DNA of 64,000 nt, from contig NZ_CAKAKL010000009.1 in assembly GCF_916619195.1 (NCBI RefSeq), positions 186,001 through 250,000 on the forward strand. Direction: 5' to 3'. The translations under genes were made by a program, and so were the position numbers. Within the stretch, counting starts at the first letter, position 1, and every line of letters starts with the position of its first letter. Below the pieces are notes generated by a model. The model saw only the letters and a program-made list of their open reading frames with translations, had not been told where the DNA came from and did no database searches. The stretch comes from Inquilinus sp. Marseille-Q2685. GTDB taxonomy: Bacteria; Pseudomonadota; Alphaproteobacteria; DSM-16000; Inquilinaceae. Of this stretch, positions 26,590 through 38,339 are shown piece after piece.

Positions 26590-28428
26590 TCACTCGGTCG
26601 AGCGGAACCAGCGCTCGCCGGCATCCTCGGCCCGGCGGCGCTCCAGCTCCTCGCTGTAGCGGCGCAGCGCGTAGGCTTCGCTGACATAGCCGATGATCCG
26701 CCGCTCCTGCGCGTCGCTGACCACCGGCAGGGTCTCGGTCTCCGCCGCCTGGAACAGCTCCAGCGCCGTGCGGATGGTCTGGCCGGGCAGCAGGATATAG
26801 GCGGCGGCGTGGCGCAGCGCGCCGATCTCGGTGGTCTCGGCCTCGGCGTCGTGGTCGGCATTGTGCGCGTCGGACACCTGCACCACCCCGGCGGCGCGGC
26901 CGGCGGCATCGGTGACGAAGACGCGCTGGGTGGACCCGACCGGGAACTGCCGGCGGAAATCCGCCACCGTCGTCGTCTCCGGCACACTGCGGGCGTCGCG
27001 GCGCATCAGCCGGGCGACCGTCAGGTCGCGGATCCAGCCGACATCCTGGGCGCCGCGGATCGCCTCGCCGCGCAGGTGGAAGCGCCAGGTGGCGAAGGAA
27101 TAGCCGAACAGGTGCCGTACCACCGCGGCCGCGACCACCACGCCCACCATCACGCCGATGGTGACGGAGAAGTCGCCGCTCAGCTCCAGCGCCAGGAAGG
27201 TCATGGTCAGCGGCCCGCCGATCACCGCGGCGGCCATCGAGGCCATGCCGACCAGGGAATAGGCCAGGTGCTCGACCGGATGGCCGGGCAGGGCCAGCGC
27301 CGTCAGCTGGGCCAGGATGCCGCCGAACAGCGCGCCGGTCAGGAGAGAGGTGAAGAACAGGCCGCCGCGGAAGCCGGCGCCGAGCGAGATCGCCGCCGCC
27401 GCGGTCTTGGCGACCAGCAGCAGGGCCAGGGCGGTCAGGGGCGGCGCCAGGGTCAGGTCGGCGTAGAGCGCGCCGTGGCCGGAGCTCAGCACCTCCGGGA
27501 AGCGCAGCGCCATCACCCCGACGATCAGCCCGCCGACGGCGGGGCGCAGCACCTGCGGCAGGGCCAGCCGGCGCATCGCCCGCTCGGTCCAGGTGACGCC
27601 CTGCATCATCAGGATGCCCAGGCCGGCGCAGGCCAAGCCGATCAGGACGAAGATCGCGTAGTCGCTGGCGTGCAGGCCGGTGGTCCAGGTCACCGTCAGG
27701 AAGGGGCCCTCGTCCAGCAGCACCCGCTCCACCGCCGTGGCCGCCAGCGCCGCCGCCACCACCGGCGCCAGCGTCGCCGCGGTGTACGCGCCCATGATCA
27801 GCTCGAAGGCGTAGAAGGTCCCGGCCAGCGGCGCGTCGAAGGCGGCGGCGATGGCGGCGGCGGTGCCGCAGCCGACGATGGTGCGCAGATCGGCCCGGCG
27901 CAGCCGGAAGATCTGGCCGATGCGCGAGGCGAAGCCGCCGCCGAGCTGGGTGTAGCCGGCCTCCATGCCGACCGAGGCGCCGACGCCGCTGGACATCAGC
28001 GTGGCGCCGGCGACGACGAAGCCGTCGCGCAGCGACATCCGGCCGCCATAGAGGGCGTTGGCCTCGATCGGGTCGACCGGCGGGCGGGGGCGCCAGCGGC
28101 TGATCGCCCACATCGCGCCGCCGAAGGCCAGGCCGCCCAGCACCGGCACCAGCACGGTCAGCATCGGGCTGGTGTCGATGCTGGCGCTCAGGCGCTGGCC
28201 GCTCGGCAGGCCGAACAGCAGCTCGTGCACGATCTGCAGCGCCCAGCGCAGGGCGACGACGGCGAGACCGACGATGACGCCGATCGCCACCGCCAGCAGC
28301 GGCAGGGCGATGTCGTTGGCGCGCACGGCGCTGCGCAGCCGGGTCCACAGATGCAGGCGCAGCAGCTGCCGGCGCAGGCCGCGCGGGGACGGGGAGGATA
28401 TCGCGTCTTCGGCCTGGGGCGTGGCCAT
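26590..28428 (-). CDS. ClC-family chloride channel/antiporter with C-terminal CBS domains
   Basis: A 612-residue membrane protein with ten or more hydrophobic helices typical of ClC proteins, for example SLRDGFVVAGATLMSSGVGASVGMEAGY. That segment carries a variant of the GxExP motif (GMEAG) with the Glu kept. Other family pieces are TAAAIAAAFDAPLAGTFYAFEL and GAGFRGGLFFTSLL. The last roughly 150 residues form two CBS domains (starting near LMRRDARSVPETTTVADF and ending near EAYALRRY). It probably exchanges chloride or another anion and responds to nucleotides. The start at 28428 (MATPQAED) is preferred. Confidence 0.9.
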   Translation of the reverse strand: MATPQAEDAISSPSPRGLRRQLLRLHLWTRLRSAVRANDIALPLLAVAIGVIVGLAVVALRWALQIVHELLFGLPSGQRLSASIDTSPMLTVLVPVLGGLAFGGAMWAISRWRPRPPVDPIEANALYGGRMSLRDGFVVAGATLMSSGVGASVGMEAGYTQLGGGFASRIGQIFRLRRADLRTIVGCGTAAAIAAAFDAPLAGTFYAFELIMGAYTAATLAPVVAAALAATAVERVLLDEGPFLTVTWTTGLHASDYAIFVLIGLACAGLGILMMQGVTWTERAMRRLALPQVLRPAVGGLIVGVMALRFPEVLSSGHGALYADLTLAPPLTALALLLVAKTAAAAISLGAGFRGGLFFTSLLTGALFGGILAQLTALALPGHPVEHLAYSLVGMASMAAAVIGGPLTMTFLALELSGDFSVTIGVMVGVVVAAAVVRHLFGYSFATWRFHLRGEAIRGAQDVGWIRDLTVARLMRRDARSVPETTTVADFRRQFPVGSTQRVFVTDAAGRAAGVVQVSDAHNADHDAEAETTEIGALRHAAAYILLPGQTIRTALELFQAAETETLPVVSDAQERRIIGYVSEAYALRRYSEELERRRAEDAGERWFRSTE

Positions 28429-28558
28429 GATCGCCGCCGTGTCGGGAGGTTCAGCCCTTGTGGCCGAGCCCCGCGGGCGGCGCAAGGGGACGAGGGCTCG
28501 ACGAATGGTCGCAACTCCGCTCTAACCGGATCGGGGGGCGAAAGACGAAGGTGACGCG

Positions 28559-28732
28559 ATGGTTCTGATCGGCTGCTTCCTGTCCTTCATCCTGGCGCTG
28601 GCCGGCGCCGTGGCCGGCCACCTGCTCGGCAGCGGCGGCATCGGCCTCTGGGGCATGGGCATCGGCTTCGTCGCCGGCCTGGTCCTGGCGGCGGCGATCG
28701 GCGCGCTGGCGATGCGCGCCAAGGGCGATTAG
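28559..28732 (+). CDS. small two-helix membrane protein of unknown function
   Basis: A 57-residue hydrophobic protein, MVLIGCFLSFILALAGAVAG followed by a Gly-rich turn and a second hydrophobic helix ending in MRAKGD. It has two predicted membrane segments. The ATG follows a weak GAAGGTGA site. It is divergent from the ClC gene and 75 bp upstream of another tiny membrane protein gene. No named family is recognised. Confidence 0.6.
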   Translation: MVLIGCFLSFILALAGAVAGHLLGSGGIGLWGMGIGFVAGLVLAAAIGALAMRAKGD

Positions 28733-28807
28733 GCGGCCCGGTCGGCAGGAACTTACATTTCCCGGCTCCTATTGAGGGAATCAGCGCGAACAACGCGAGG
28801 TGCCGTC

Positions 28808-28966
28808 ATGGGCATCGGAACCATTCTGCTGATCATCCTGATCATCCTCCTGATCGGCGCCTTCCCGTCCTGGCCGTACAGCAGCGGCTGGGGCTACGGT
28901 CCGAGCGGCCTGCTCGGGGTGATCGTCATCGTCCTGCTGGTCCTGGTGCTGATGGGGCGGATATAG
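28808..28966 (+). CDS. DUF3309 family small membrane protein
   Basis: A 52-residue protein, MGIGTILLIILIILLIGAFP followed by an aromatic turn (SWPYSSGWGYGPSG) and a second hydrophobic helix ending VLMGRI. This pattern is that of DUF3309, a family of stress-associated small proteins without a known role. The start at 28808 matches the family N-terminus. Its 3' end overlaps the convergent coq7-type gene by 41 nt. Confidence 0.82.
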   Translation: MGIGTILLIILIILLIGAFPSWPYSSGWGYGPSGLLGVIVIVLLVLVLMGRI

Positions 28967-29567
28967 CCCGGGCCATGCGGGCGGAATCGCCCCAGGTCGA
29001 CAGCCAGATCAGCAGGTCGGTGATCGCGGCGATCACGGCGTAGAGCCGCCCCCGGGCATGGCCGGGCCCCAGCTGGGCCTCGGCCGTGCGCAGATGGGCG
29101 ATCTCCTCGAAGTTGATGTCGCGGATGATGGCGCCGACGCCGTCGTCCTTGCCCGCCAGGAACCGCAGCTGGTCGCCGAGATGGCGGTGCACCGCGGCCT
29201 CGACCGCGGCGGTGCAGATCCAGATCGTCCGGCGCCCGGCCAGGGCGGTGGCGAAGCCCAGGACGAAGCCGCCCAGGCTCCACAGCTGCATCACCCGGCA
29301 GGGGCGGGAGTTGCGGGTCGGCATGGCGCCGCGGAACAGGCGGCAATGCCGGATCTCGTCGCTCCGCATCTCCTCGAGGCGCGGCACCAGATCCGGCCAC
29401 AGCCGGCGGGCGACGGCGATCTGCGCGCCGTAGATGCGGATCGCGCCGTATTCCCCGGCATGGTTGACGCGCAGGATCCGGGCGATGGTTAGCCGGTGGC
29501 GACCCGAGATGCCGTCGGCCGGGCTGGCGGCGACGGCGGCATCGAGCGACGGGTCCGCGGCGGCCAT
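28926..29567 (-). CDS. coq7: COQ7-type demethoxyubiquinone hydroxylase (diiron)
   Basis: Diiron monooxygenase acting late in ubiquinone synthesis. It is 213 residues. The six expected ligands are visible: Glu39 (NHAGEYGA), Glu71 and His74 (SDEIRH), Glu123 (AAVEAAV), and Glu155 and His158 (FEEIAH). The central hydrophobic segment LGGFVLGFATALAG fits the membrane-associated region of the family. It starts 5 bp after the hrpB stop codon on the minus strand, so the two are co-transcribed. Its 3' end overlaps the DUF3309 gene on the other strand. Confidence 0.9.
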   Translation of the reverse strand: MAAADPSLDAAVAASPADGISGRHRLTIARILRVNHAGEYGAIRIYGAQIAVARRLWPDLVPRLEEMRSDEIRHCRLFRGAMPTRNSRPCRVMQLWSLGGFVLGFATALAGRRTIWICTAAVEAAVHRHLGDQLRFLAGKDDGVGAIIRDINFEEIAHLRTAEAQLGPGHARGRLYAVIAAITDLLIWLSTWGDSARMARAISAPSAPGPAGR

Positions 29568-29572
29568 GGGCC

Positions 29573-32023
<2,451 letters not shown>

Positions 32024-32085
32024 GGTGCTCTTGGGAAAGCCTCGGGAGGCCTATTCCTGCACCAGGTGCGACGCCCGCTCCAAGG

Positions 32086-32792
32086 CTAATAGCCGAGCGT
32101 CACCATCGAGTAGATGTCGCTGCCCATCTCGACCGCGTTCAGCACCGGGGTCCGGCGGCCGCCCGAGACGGTGCCGCGCACCACGATCGGCCGGCCGGGA
32201 GCCAGGCGGCTGCGGTCGGGGTCCATCGCCAGGGCGAAGGCCGGGGAGAAGCGGATCACGGTCTTGTCCTTCAGGATCACGCCGTCGGGCCGGCCGGAGG
32301 CGTCGGACAGCACGAAGTCGATCAGGCCGCTTTTCTCGGTCAGCATCGGCCGGGCCGGGACATAGACGGTGGTCGCCGGTGGCGCCGCGATCACGGTGAC
32401 GGGCGCCGGTGCCGGCGTCACCTGCGCCGGCGGTGCGGGGTGGGCGGCGCGCGGAGGGCCGCGGCGACCGTCACCGGCGGGGCGGCTCCGGCCACGCGCG
32501 GCGGCGCCGTCACGACGGGGGTGGGCGGGGAGGCCGGGACGGTCCGCGGCGGCGCATAGGTCACTGTGGGCGGCGGGGACACGGGGGCGGGCGCGGTCGC
32601 GATCACCCGCGGCGCGGTGTAGGCCGGCGGCGCGGCCGCCGGCCGTGGCAGGGGCTCGACCCGGACCGACGCGGCATGCTGCGCGGTCTCGGGCTCGGTC
32701 GGATAGGCCCAGGGCGTTGTGTCGGAGCAAGCGGCCAGGCCGGCTGCGGCCAGGGTGGCCGCAACGACCATGCGGGAAACGCTGTCTCTCAT
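32086..32792 (-). pseudogene. lipoprotein gene disrupted by a frameshift
   Basis: The 5' part encodes a lipoprotein signal (MRDSVSRMVVAATLAAAGLAAC, lipobox LAAC) followed by a long Pro/Ala-rich linker. The 3' part, in a different frame, encodes VTVIAAPPATTVYVPARPML and a small domain ending YSMVTLGY. The two frames meet around 32430-32460 in a GC-rich Pro/Ala/Arg stretch, and the total length is not a multiple of three. Either the gene is broken or a base is missing in the sequence. The end domain may be cell-envelope related. Function unknown. Confidence 0.7.
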
Positions 32793-33026
32793 CTCGAACG
32801 CCCTCACTGCTCGCAGCCGCCGGTCGGTACGGTGCCGGCTTCAATACGGAAGTATGACTCAATTTCTCATAAACAGGTGTGGAACATTCGGATATCGAAA
32901 ACGCTTGCCGCCGCGAGAAGAGAAGGGGGCCATGCGCGGAACCGGCTTGCACCCCCGGGATGCGGCGGGTAGAGGACGCGATCCCCGTTCATCCGTCATG
33001 CCGTTTCCTGCCCTGGAGTCCCGATC

Positions 33027-34538
33027 ATGTCCGACAGCGTCGAGAGCGTCCGCGCCCCGCACGACGATGCCGACAACCCGCTGAAGACGCCGCGGCTGGA
33101 GAAACTGCGGGCGCTGCGGGCGAAGGGGATCGACCCCTACCCCTATCATTACGAGAAGACGGCGGACGCCGTCGGGCTGCAGGCGCGCTATGCCGAGCTG
33201 CCGGCCGAGGCGGAAAAGCCGGAGGACGTGGTCCGCATCGCCGGCCGCATCCGGGCGTACCGCAACAGCGGCATGTTCATCGACCTGCACGACGTCAGCG
33301 GCAAGATCCAGGTGTTCTGCCACAAGGACTATGCCGACCCGGCGACGCAGGAGCTGGTCGGGCTGCTCGACATCGGCGACCTGATCGGCGTCGAGGGCTT
33401 CATCCGCCGCACCAAGCGCGGCGAGCTGACCATCAACGCCCAGCATGTCGACCTGCTGGCCAAGACGCTGCTGCCGCTGCCGGAGAAGTATCACGGCCTG
33501 ACCGATGTCGAGGCGCGTTATCGCCAGCGCTATCTCGACCTGATCATGAGCGAGGAGAGCCGCGAGACCTTCCGCGCCCGCAGCCGGATCGTCGCCGACA
33601 TCCGCCGGCTGATGCAGGATCGCGGCTTCCTCGAGGTCGAGACGCCGATGCTGCACCCGATCCTGGGCGGCGCCTCGGCCCGGCCGTTCGTGACGCATCA
33701 CAACACGCTCGATATGGACCTGTACCTGCGCATCGCGCCGGAGCTGTACCTGAAGCGGCTGATCGTCGGCGGCGTGTCGGAGCGGGTGTTCGAGATCAAC
33801 CGCAACTTCCGCAACGAGGGCATCTCGACCCGGCACAATCCGGAGTTCACGATGCTCGAGCTGTACCAGGCCTATGCCGACTACACCGACATGATGGCGC
33901 TGGCCGAGGACATCTTCGCCGCGGCGGCGAAGGCGGCGACCGGCGGCACCACCGTGACCTTCGGCGAGCACCAGATCGAGTTCGGCGGCCAGTACCGCCG
34001 CGCCCCGATGACCGAGCTGGTGAAGGAAGCGACCGGCGTCGACTTCCTGCAGATCGAGGGCGCCGAGGCCGCGCGGGAAGCCGCTCGGGGCCTTCAGCTC
34101 AAGGTCTCCGGCAAGGAGAATTGGGGCCAGGTGGTGGAGCTGGTGTTCGGCGAGACGGTCGAGCACACGCTGATCCAGCCGACCCATGTCACCGACATGC
34201 CGAAGGAGATCTCGCCGCTGGCCAAGGCGCACCGCACCGACCCGCGCCTGACCGAGCGGTTCGAGACCTATGCCAATGGCTGGGAGATCGCCAACGCCTT
34301 CTCCGAGCTGAGCGACCCGCAGGACCAGTATGAGCGCTTCGCCGCCCAGGTGGCGGCGCGCGACGCCGGCGACGACGAGGCCCAGATGATGGACCGCGAC
34401 TACGTCACCGCCCTGGAATACGGCCTGCCGCCGACCGGCGGCATGGGCATCGGCATCGACCGGCTGGTGATGCTGGTCACCAACTCCGCCTCGATCCGCG
34501 ACGTCATCCTGTTCCCGACCCTGCGGCCCAGGAAGTAG
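33027..34538 (+). CDS. lysS: lysine-tRNA ligase, class II
   Basis: Charges tRNA-Lys with lysine. It is 503 residues: an N-terminal OB-fold (VRIAGRIRAYRNSGMFIDL) and the class II catalytic core with motif 1 region YLDLIMSEESRETF, motif 2 FRNEGISTRHNPEFTMLE and motif 3 GMGIGIDRLVML. Length and motifs are normal for LysS. The ATG at 33027 follows CCTGGAG. It is a single-gene unit and is followed by an inverted GC-rich repeat that may end transcription. Confidence 0.97.
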   Translation: MSDSVESVRAPHDDADNPLKTPRLEKLRALRAKGIDPYPYHYEKTADAVGLQARYAELPAEAEKPEDVVRIAGRIRAYRNSGMFIDLHDVSGKIQVFCHKDYADPATQELVGLLDIGDLIGVEGFIRRTKRGELTINAQHVDLLAKTLLPLPEKYHGLTDVEARYRQRYLDLIMSEESRETFRARSRIVADIRRLMQDRGFLEVETPMLHPILGGASARPFVTHHNTLDMDLYLRIAPELYLKRLIVGGVSERVFEINRNFRNEGISTRHNPEFTMLELYQAYADYTDMMALAEDIFAAAAKAATGGTTVTFGEHQIEFGGQYRRAPMTELVKEATGVDFLQIEGAEAAREAARGLQLKVSGKENWGQVVELVFGETVEHTLIQPTHVTDMPKEISPLAKAHRTDPRLTERFETYANGWEIANAFSELSDPQDQYERFAAQVAARDAGDDEAQMMDRDYVTALEYGLPPTGGMGIGIDRLVMLVTNSASIRDVILFPTLRPRK

Positions 34539-34560
34539 GGGCGTTCGGGCGGCCCTTCCA

Positions 34561-34709
34561 TCCTCCCCCTCCCCTTGCGGGAGGGTAGGGGAGGGGGCTC
34601 TCGGCCCGATCCAGGCTGGCCACACCCGACGCCGTTTTCTGACTGACCATTTGCGCGCGGACGCGCGCAGACCCCCCTGCCCCCCTCCCGCAAGGGGAGG
34701 GGGAGAGTG
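34561..34709. repeat. GC-rich inverted repeat between lysS and dnaE2
   Basis: CTCCCCTTGCGGGAGGG and its mirror CCCTCCCGCAAGGGGAG bracket about 100 bp that includes the palindrome GCGCGCGGACGCGCGC. The right half recurs inverted at 38029-38089. The long hairpin may terminate both converging genes. Confidence 0.8.
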
Positions 34710-34759
34710 AAAGCCTGGGCGGGCTGGTGATTGATGTTGCCAGGGCCATTGCTTGTCCG

Positions 34760-37700
34760 TCACTTGAAATCCCGGCTCTTCAGCGTCACCCGGTGGCCGC
34801 GTCCGGCGGCGGCGCGGGGGCGGCCCTGGGGCGCGGGGTCCAGCACGACCTGGTCGGTGCCGCGGGCCAGGACCGGCAGCTGGTCGCTCCAATCGACGAA
34901 GCGCTCGGCCACCACATGGATCACCATGTGCTCGCCCTCGCCCACCTTCTGCACCCGGCCTTCGCAGGCCAGCAGGCGGCCGGCATAGACGGCGCGGCGG
35001 TGCTGCTCCGACACATGCGACCAGACCACGATGTTGGCGGCGCCGCTCTCGTCCTCGACGGTGACGAAGATGGTGCCGTTGGAGGTCTGCGGCCGCTGCC
35101 GGAACAGCACGATGCCGGCGACGCGGATGCGCGCGCCGTCGCGGGTCTCGTCGTCGCGCAGGCTGCGCGCCGGGACGATGCCGAGCCGATTGAGCACCGG
35201 GCGCAGCAGCGCCAGCGGATGCCGCGTCAGCGACAGGCCGATGGTGGCATAATCCTCCAGCACCTCGAGGCCCGGCGGCAAAGGCGGCAGCTCTGCTTCC
35301 TGCTCCTCGAACAGCGCCAGCTGGGCGGGCCGGGCGGCGAACAGCGGCAGAGCCTCGCCTTCCACCCCGGAGACCGCCCATAGCCCCTGCTGCCGGTCGA
35401 GGCCCATCGACCCGAAGGCGGCGGCCTCGGCCAGCCGGTTCAGGGCGCGGGCGGAGACGCCGGCGCGGCGGGCGAGGTCGGCCGGCGAGGCGTAGCCGGC
35501 GCCGCGCCGTTCCACGACCCTCTGGCCCTCCTCCTCGTTCAGCCCCTTCACCAGGCGCAGGCCCAGGCGCACGGCATGGTCCTCGCCGCCGGTGGGTTCC
35601 AGGGTGCAGTCCCAGTCGCTGCGGTTGACGTCGACCGGCCGGATCTCGACGCCGTGCTCGCGTGCGTCGCGCACCAGCTGGGCCGGGGCGTAGAAGCCCA
35701 TGGGCTGCGAATTGATCAGGGCGCAGCAGAACACCTCGGGGTAATAGTGCTTCACCCAGGCGCTCTCATAGACCAGAAGCGCGAAGGAGGCGGCATGCGC
35801 CTCGGGGAAGCCGTAGCTGCCGAAGCCCTTGATCTGGCTGAAACAGCGCTCGGCGAAGTCGCGCTCATAGCCGTTGGCGACCATGCCCTCGACGAAGCGC
35901 TTCTCATATCGGCCGATGGTGCCTTCGTTCTTGAAGGTGGCCATGGCCCGCCGCAGGCTGTCGGCCTCGGCCGGGCTGAACTTGGCGGCGACGATGGCCA
36001 GCTTCATGCCCTGCTCCTGGAACAGCGGCACGCCTTTGGTCTTCTCCAGCACCTCCCGGAGCTCGTCCTTCGGGTAGGTGATCGGCTCGATGCCATCGCG
36101 GCGGCGCAGATAGGGATGCACCATGTCGCCCTGGATCGGGCCGGGGCGGACGATCGCGACTTCGATCACCAGGTCGTAATAGGTCTGTGGCTTCAGCCGC
36201 GGCAGCATCGATTGCTGGGCCCGGGATTCGACCTGGAACACGCCGATCGAATCGGCCCGGCTCAGCATGTCGTACACGGCTTTGTCGGTCGGCCGGCGGC
36301 CCAGCTTCGGCCGTTCGCGGAAGTCCTCCGGATAATGCGCGTGCATCAGATCGAAGCAGCGTTTGAGCGCGGAGAGCATGCCGAGCGCCAGCACGTCGAC
36401 CTTCAGCATGCCCAGCGCTTCGATATCGTCCTTGTCCCAGCAGATGACGGTGCGATCCTCCATCGCTGCATTCTCGATCGGCACCAGCTCGTCCAGCCGC
36501 TTGCGGGCGAAGACGAAGCCGCCGGTGTGCTGGCTGAGATGCCGGGGAAAGCCCATCAGCTCGAAGGCGAGATCCAGGGTCAGGCGCAGTCGGGGATCAG
36601 TCGGATCCAGCCCGGCCTCGCGCACCTGGCTCTCGTCCAGCCCGTCCATGCTCCATCCCCAGATCGAGCCGGTCAGGGCACTGACCATGTCCTCCGACAG
36701 GCCCATCGCCTTGCCGACGTCGCGCAGCGCGCCACGGGTGCGGTAGCAGATCACGGTGGCCGTGAGGGCGGCGCGATCGCGGCCGAACGTCTCATAGATG
36801 TGCTGGATCACCTCCTCGCGCCGCTCGTGCTCGAAATCGACGTCGATATCGGGCGGCTCATGCCGCTCCTCGCTGATGAAGCGCTCGAACAGCAGGTTGA
36901 CCTCGGTCGGGTTCACCGCCGTGATTCCCAGGCAGTAGCAGACGATGCTGTTGGCGGCGGAGCCGCGGCCCTGGTTCAGAATGCCTCGGCTGTTCGCGAA
37001 GGCGACGATGTCAGCCACGGTCAGGAAGAAAGGCGCGTATTCGCGCCGGCCGATCAGACCCAGTTCCTTTTCGATCTGGCTGTGCAACTCGGCCGGCACG
37101 CCTTGCGGGTACAGCCTGGCCGCACCCTCCCAGGTCAGCCGTTCCAGACGATCCTGCGGGGGTTCGCCGTTCGGCGTGATCTCCTCGGGATACAGATATT
37201 TCTTGGACAGCTCATCCAGGTCGAAGCGGCAGCGCTCGGCGATCTCGATCGTCCGCTCCAGCGCATAAGGATGATCGCGGAACAGCCGCGCCATCTCGTC
37301 GGGCGTCTTCAGGTGCCGCTCGGCATTGGCCTCCAGCCGCCAGCCGGCATTGTCGATGGTGCAGTGCTCGCGGATGCAGGTCAGCGCGTCCTGCAGCCGC
37401 CGCCGCTGCGGCACGTGATACAGCACGTCGTTGGTGGCGACCATCGGTGCTCGGGTGCGGAAAGCCACCTCCCGCAGCTCCTCCAGCCGCCGCGCATCGT
37501 CGCCGCGATAGCGGTGGCTGGCCGCCAGGAAGACCCGCTTTCCCATGTCCGAGCGCAGCCGGTCGAGATGCGCGACGAAGCCGCCGTCGATCCGGTCGGG
37601 CGGCAGCACCGCCAGGACTTGGCCGTCGCTGAACGGCAGCAGGTCGGCGTGGTACAGCAGGCATTCGCCCTTCTTCGCCCGGAGATTCCCCTGGGTCAGC

Positions 37701-37996
37701 AGCCGGCACAGCCGGCCATAGGCGTCGATATCGGTCGGATAGCACAGCAGGCTCGGCGCATCGACGAAGTCCAGCCGGCAGCCAACGATGTAGGGGATGC
37801 GGCAGGCCTTCTGCCGGTTCTGGTCGCGATTGGCGGCGATATGGCCGCGCACGATCCCGGCCAGGCTGTTGCGGTCGGTCACCGCGATGGCGGACAGGCC
37901 CAGCAGGATCGCCGTCTCCACCAGCTCCGCCGGATGCGACCCGCCGCGCAGGAAGGAGAAGTTGGTGGTGACGTGCAGCTCGGCATAGGCGGTCAT
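34760..37996 (-). CDS. dnaE2: error-prone DNA polymerase DnaE2 (ImuC)
   Basis: Catalytic polymerase of the alphaproteobacterial SOS mutasome, which bypasses lesions with ImuA and ImuB. It is 1078 residues, shorter than replicative DnaE1 as expected. It has an N-terminal PHP domain (YAELHVTTNFSFLRGGSHPAELV), the polymerase core with IDVDFEHERREEVIQHIY (catalytic acidic residues), HTGGFVFARKRLDELVP and FPEAHAASFALLVYESAW, a helix-hairpin-helix, and an OB-fold near the C-terminus. It lies downstream of imuB but is separated by a 343-bp repeat-filled gap, so its coupling to the SOS promoter at 40542 may be weakened. Confidence 0.96.
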   Translation of the reverse strand: MTAYAELHVTTNFSFLRGGSHPAELVETAILLGLSAIAVTDRNSLAGIVRGHIAANRDQNRQKACRIPYIVGCRLDFVDAPSLLCYPTDIDAYGRLCRLLTQGNLRAKKGECLLYHADLLPFSDGQVLAVLPPDRIDGGFVAHLDRLRSDMGKRVFLAASHRYRGDDARRLEELREVAFRTRAPMVATNDVLYHVPQRRRLQDALTCIREHCTIDNAGWRLEANAERHLKTPDEMARLFRDHPYALERTIEIAERCRFDLDELSKKYLYPEEITPNGEPPQDRLERLTWEGAARLYPQGVPAELHSQIEKELGLIGRREYAPFFLTVADIVAFANSRGILNQGRGSAANSIVCYCLGITAVNPTEVNLLFERFISEERHEPPDIDVDFEHERREEVIQHIYETFGRDRAALTATVICYRTRGALRDVGKAMGLSEDMVSALTGSIWGWSMDGLDESQVREAGLDPTDPRLRLTLDLAFELMGFPRHLSQHTGGFVFARKRLDELVPIENAAMEDRTVICWDKDDIEALGMLKVDVLALGMLSALKRCFDLMHAHYPEDFRERPKLGRRPTDKAVYDMLSRADSIGVFQVESRAQQSMLPRLKPQTYYDLVIEVAIVRPGPIQGDMVHPYLRRRDGIEPITYPKDELREVLEKTKGVPLFQEQGMKLAIVAAKFSPAEADSLRRAMATFKNEGTIGRYEKRFVEGMVANGYERDFAERCFSQIKGFGSYGFPEAHAASFALLVYESAWVKHYYPEVFCCALINSQPMGFYAPAQLVRDAREHGVEIRPVDVNRSDWDCTLEPTGGEDHAVRLGLRLVKGLNEEEGQRVVERRGAGYASPADLARRAGVSARALNRLAEAAAFGSMGLDRQQGLWAVSGVEGEALPLFAARPAQLALFEEQEAELPPLPPGLEVLEDYATIGLSLTRHPLALLRPVLNRLGIVPARSLRDDETRDGARIRVAGIVLFRQRPQTSNGTIFVTVEDESGAANIVVWSHVSEQHRRAVYAGRLLACEGRVQKVGEGEHMVIHVVAERFVDWSDQLPVLARGTDQVVLDPAPQGRPRAAAGRGHRVTLKSRDFK

Positions 37997-38028
37997 GGGA
38001 CGGCCCTCCGCCAGGATTCCTTACCGAG

Positions 38029-38089
38029 TCCCCCCTCCCCTTGCGGGAGGGGGGCAGGGGGAGGGGTCTGCGCGCGTCCGCGCGCGAAA
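38029..38089. repeat. GC-rich REP-like repeat
   Basis: Contains CTCCCCTTGCGGGAGG, a G-rich run and CTGCGCGCGTCCGCGCGCG. It is the inverted counterpart of the right half of 34561-34709. Confidence 0.75.
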
Positions 38090-38108
38090 GGGATTTTTTC
38101 AGAATCCT

Positions 38109-38207
38109 CCTCACCGTCATTGCGAGGAGGCGAAGCCGACGAAGCAATCCAGAGGCCGTTGCGTGGGGTCCCTGGACTGCTTCGCTGCGCTCGCAATGAC
38201 GGTGAGG
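38109..38207. repeat. 99-bp MITE-like element
   Basis: Ends are a perfect 18-bp inverted repeat (CCTCACCGTCATTGCGAG and its complement). Internal parts GAAGCAATCCAG and CTGGACTGCTTC are also mirror-related. It has no coding capacity. Similar CGTCATTGCGAG elements are dispersed in many alphaproteobacteria. Confidence 0.8.
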
Positions 38208-38277
38208 GAGCAACGCTCTGCGGATACAGGCGCTGACGATATCGCGCCGCCGGCTCGGGACCCCGACAACCCCTTCT

Positions 38278-38302
38278 ACCCCTCCCGCGAGGGGAGGGGG
38301 GA
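38278..38302. repeat. short GC-rich hairpin repeat
   Basis: CCCCTCCCGCGAGGGGAGGGG hairpin followed by GACTCAAA, the same end as the repeat at 46743-46770. Confidence 0.6.
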
Positions 38303-38339
38303 CTCAAAATATGCAGCGCTCTGAGGACCACCCCGGCCA

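Larger units (their letters stand above)
37997..38339. other. 343-bp repeat-filled gap inside the imu-dnaE2 cassette
   Basis: No gene is seen. It holds a GC-rich REP-like unit (38029-38089), a 99-bp element with perfect inverted ends (38109-38207) and another CCCCTCCCGCGAGGGGAGG hairpin (38278-38302). imuB and dnaE2 are usually adjacent, so this looks like accumulation of mobile repeats within the operon. Confidence 0.75.

Noticed and set aside
32409-32972. Plus-strand His/Gly/Arg-rich open frame near 32.4-33.0 kb
   Set aside because: It is the antisense of the Pro/Ala-rich lipoprotein linker; the minus strand has a lipoprotein signal and is the better reading.
32859-35381. 840-codon minus-strand frame opposite lysS and across the start of the repeat region
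   Set aside because: Antisense to a clear lysyl-tRNA synthetase and to dnaE2 frames; no conserved motif.
38109-38207. Insertion sequence between imuB and dnaE2
   Set aside because: The element has good inverted ends but is only 99 bp and encodes no transposase, so it is listed as MITE-like only.
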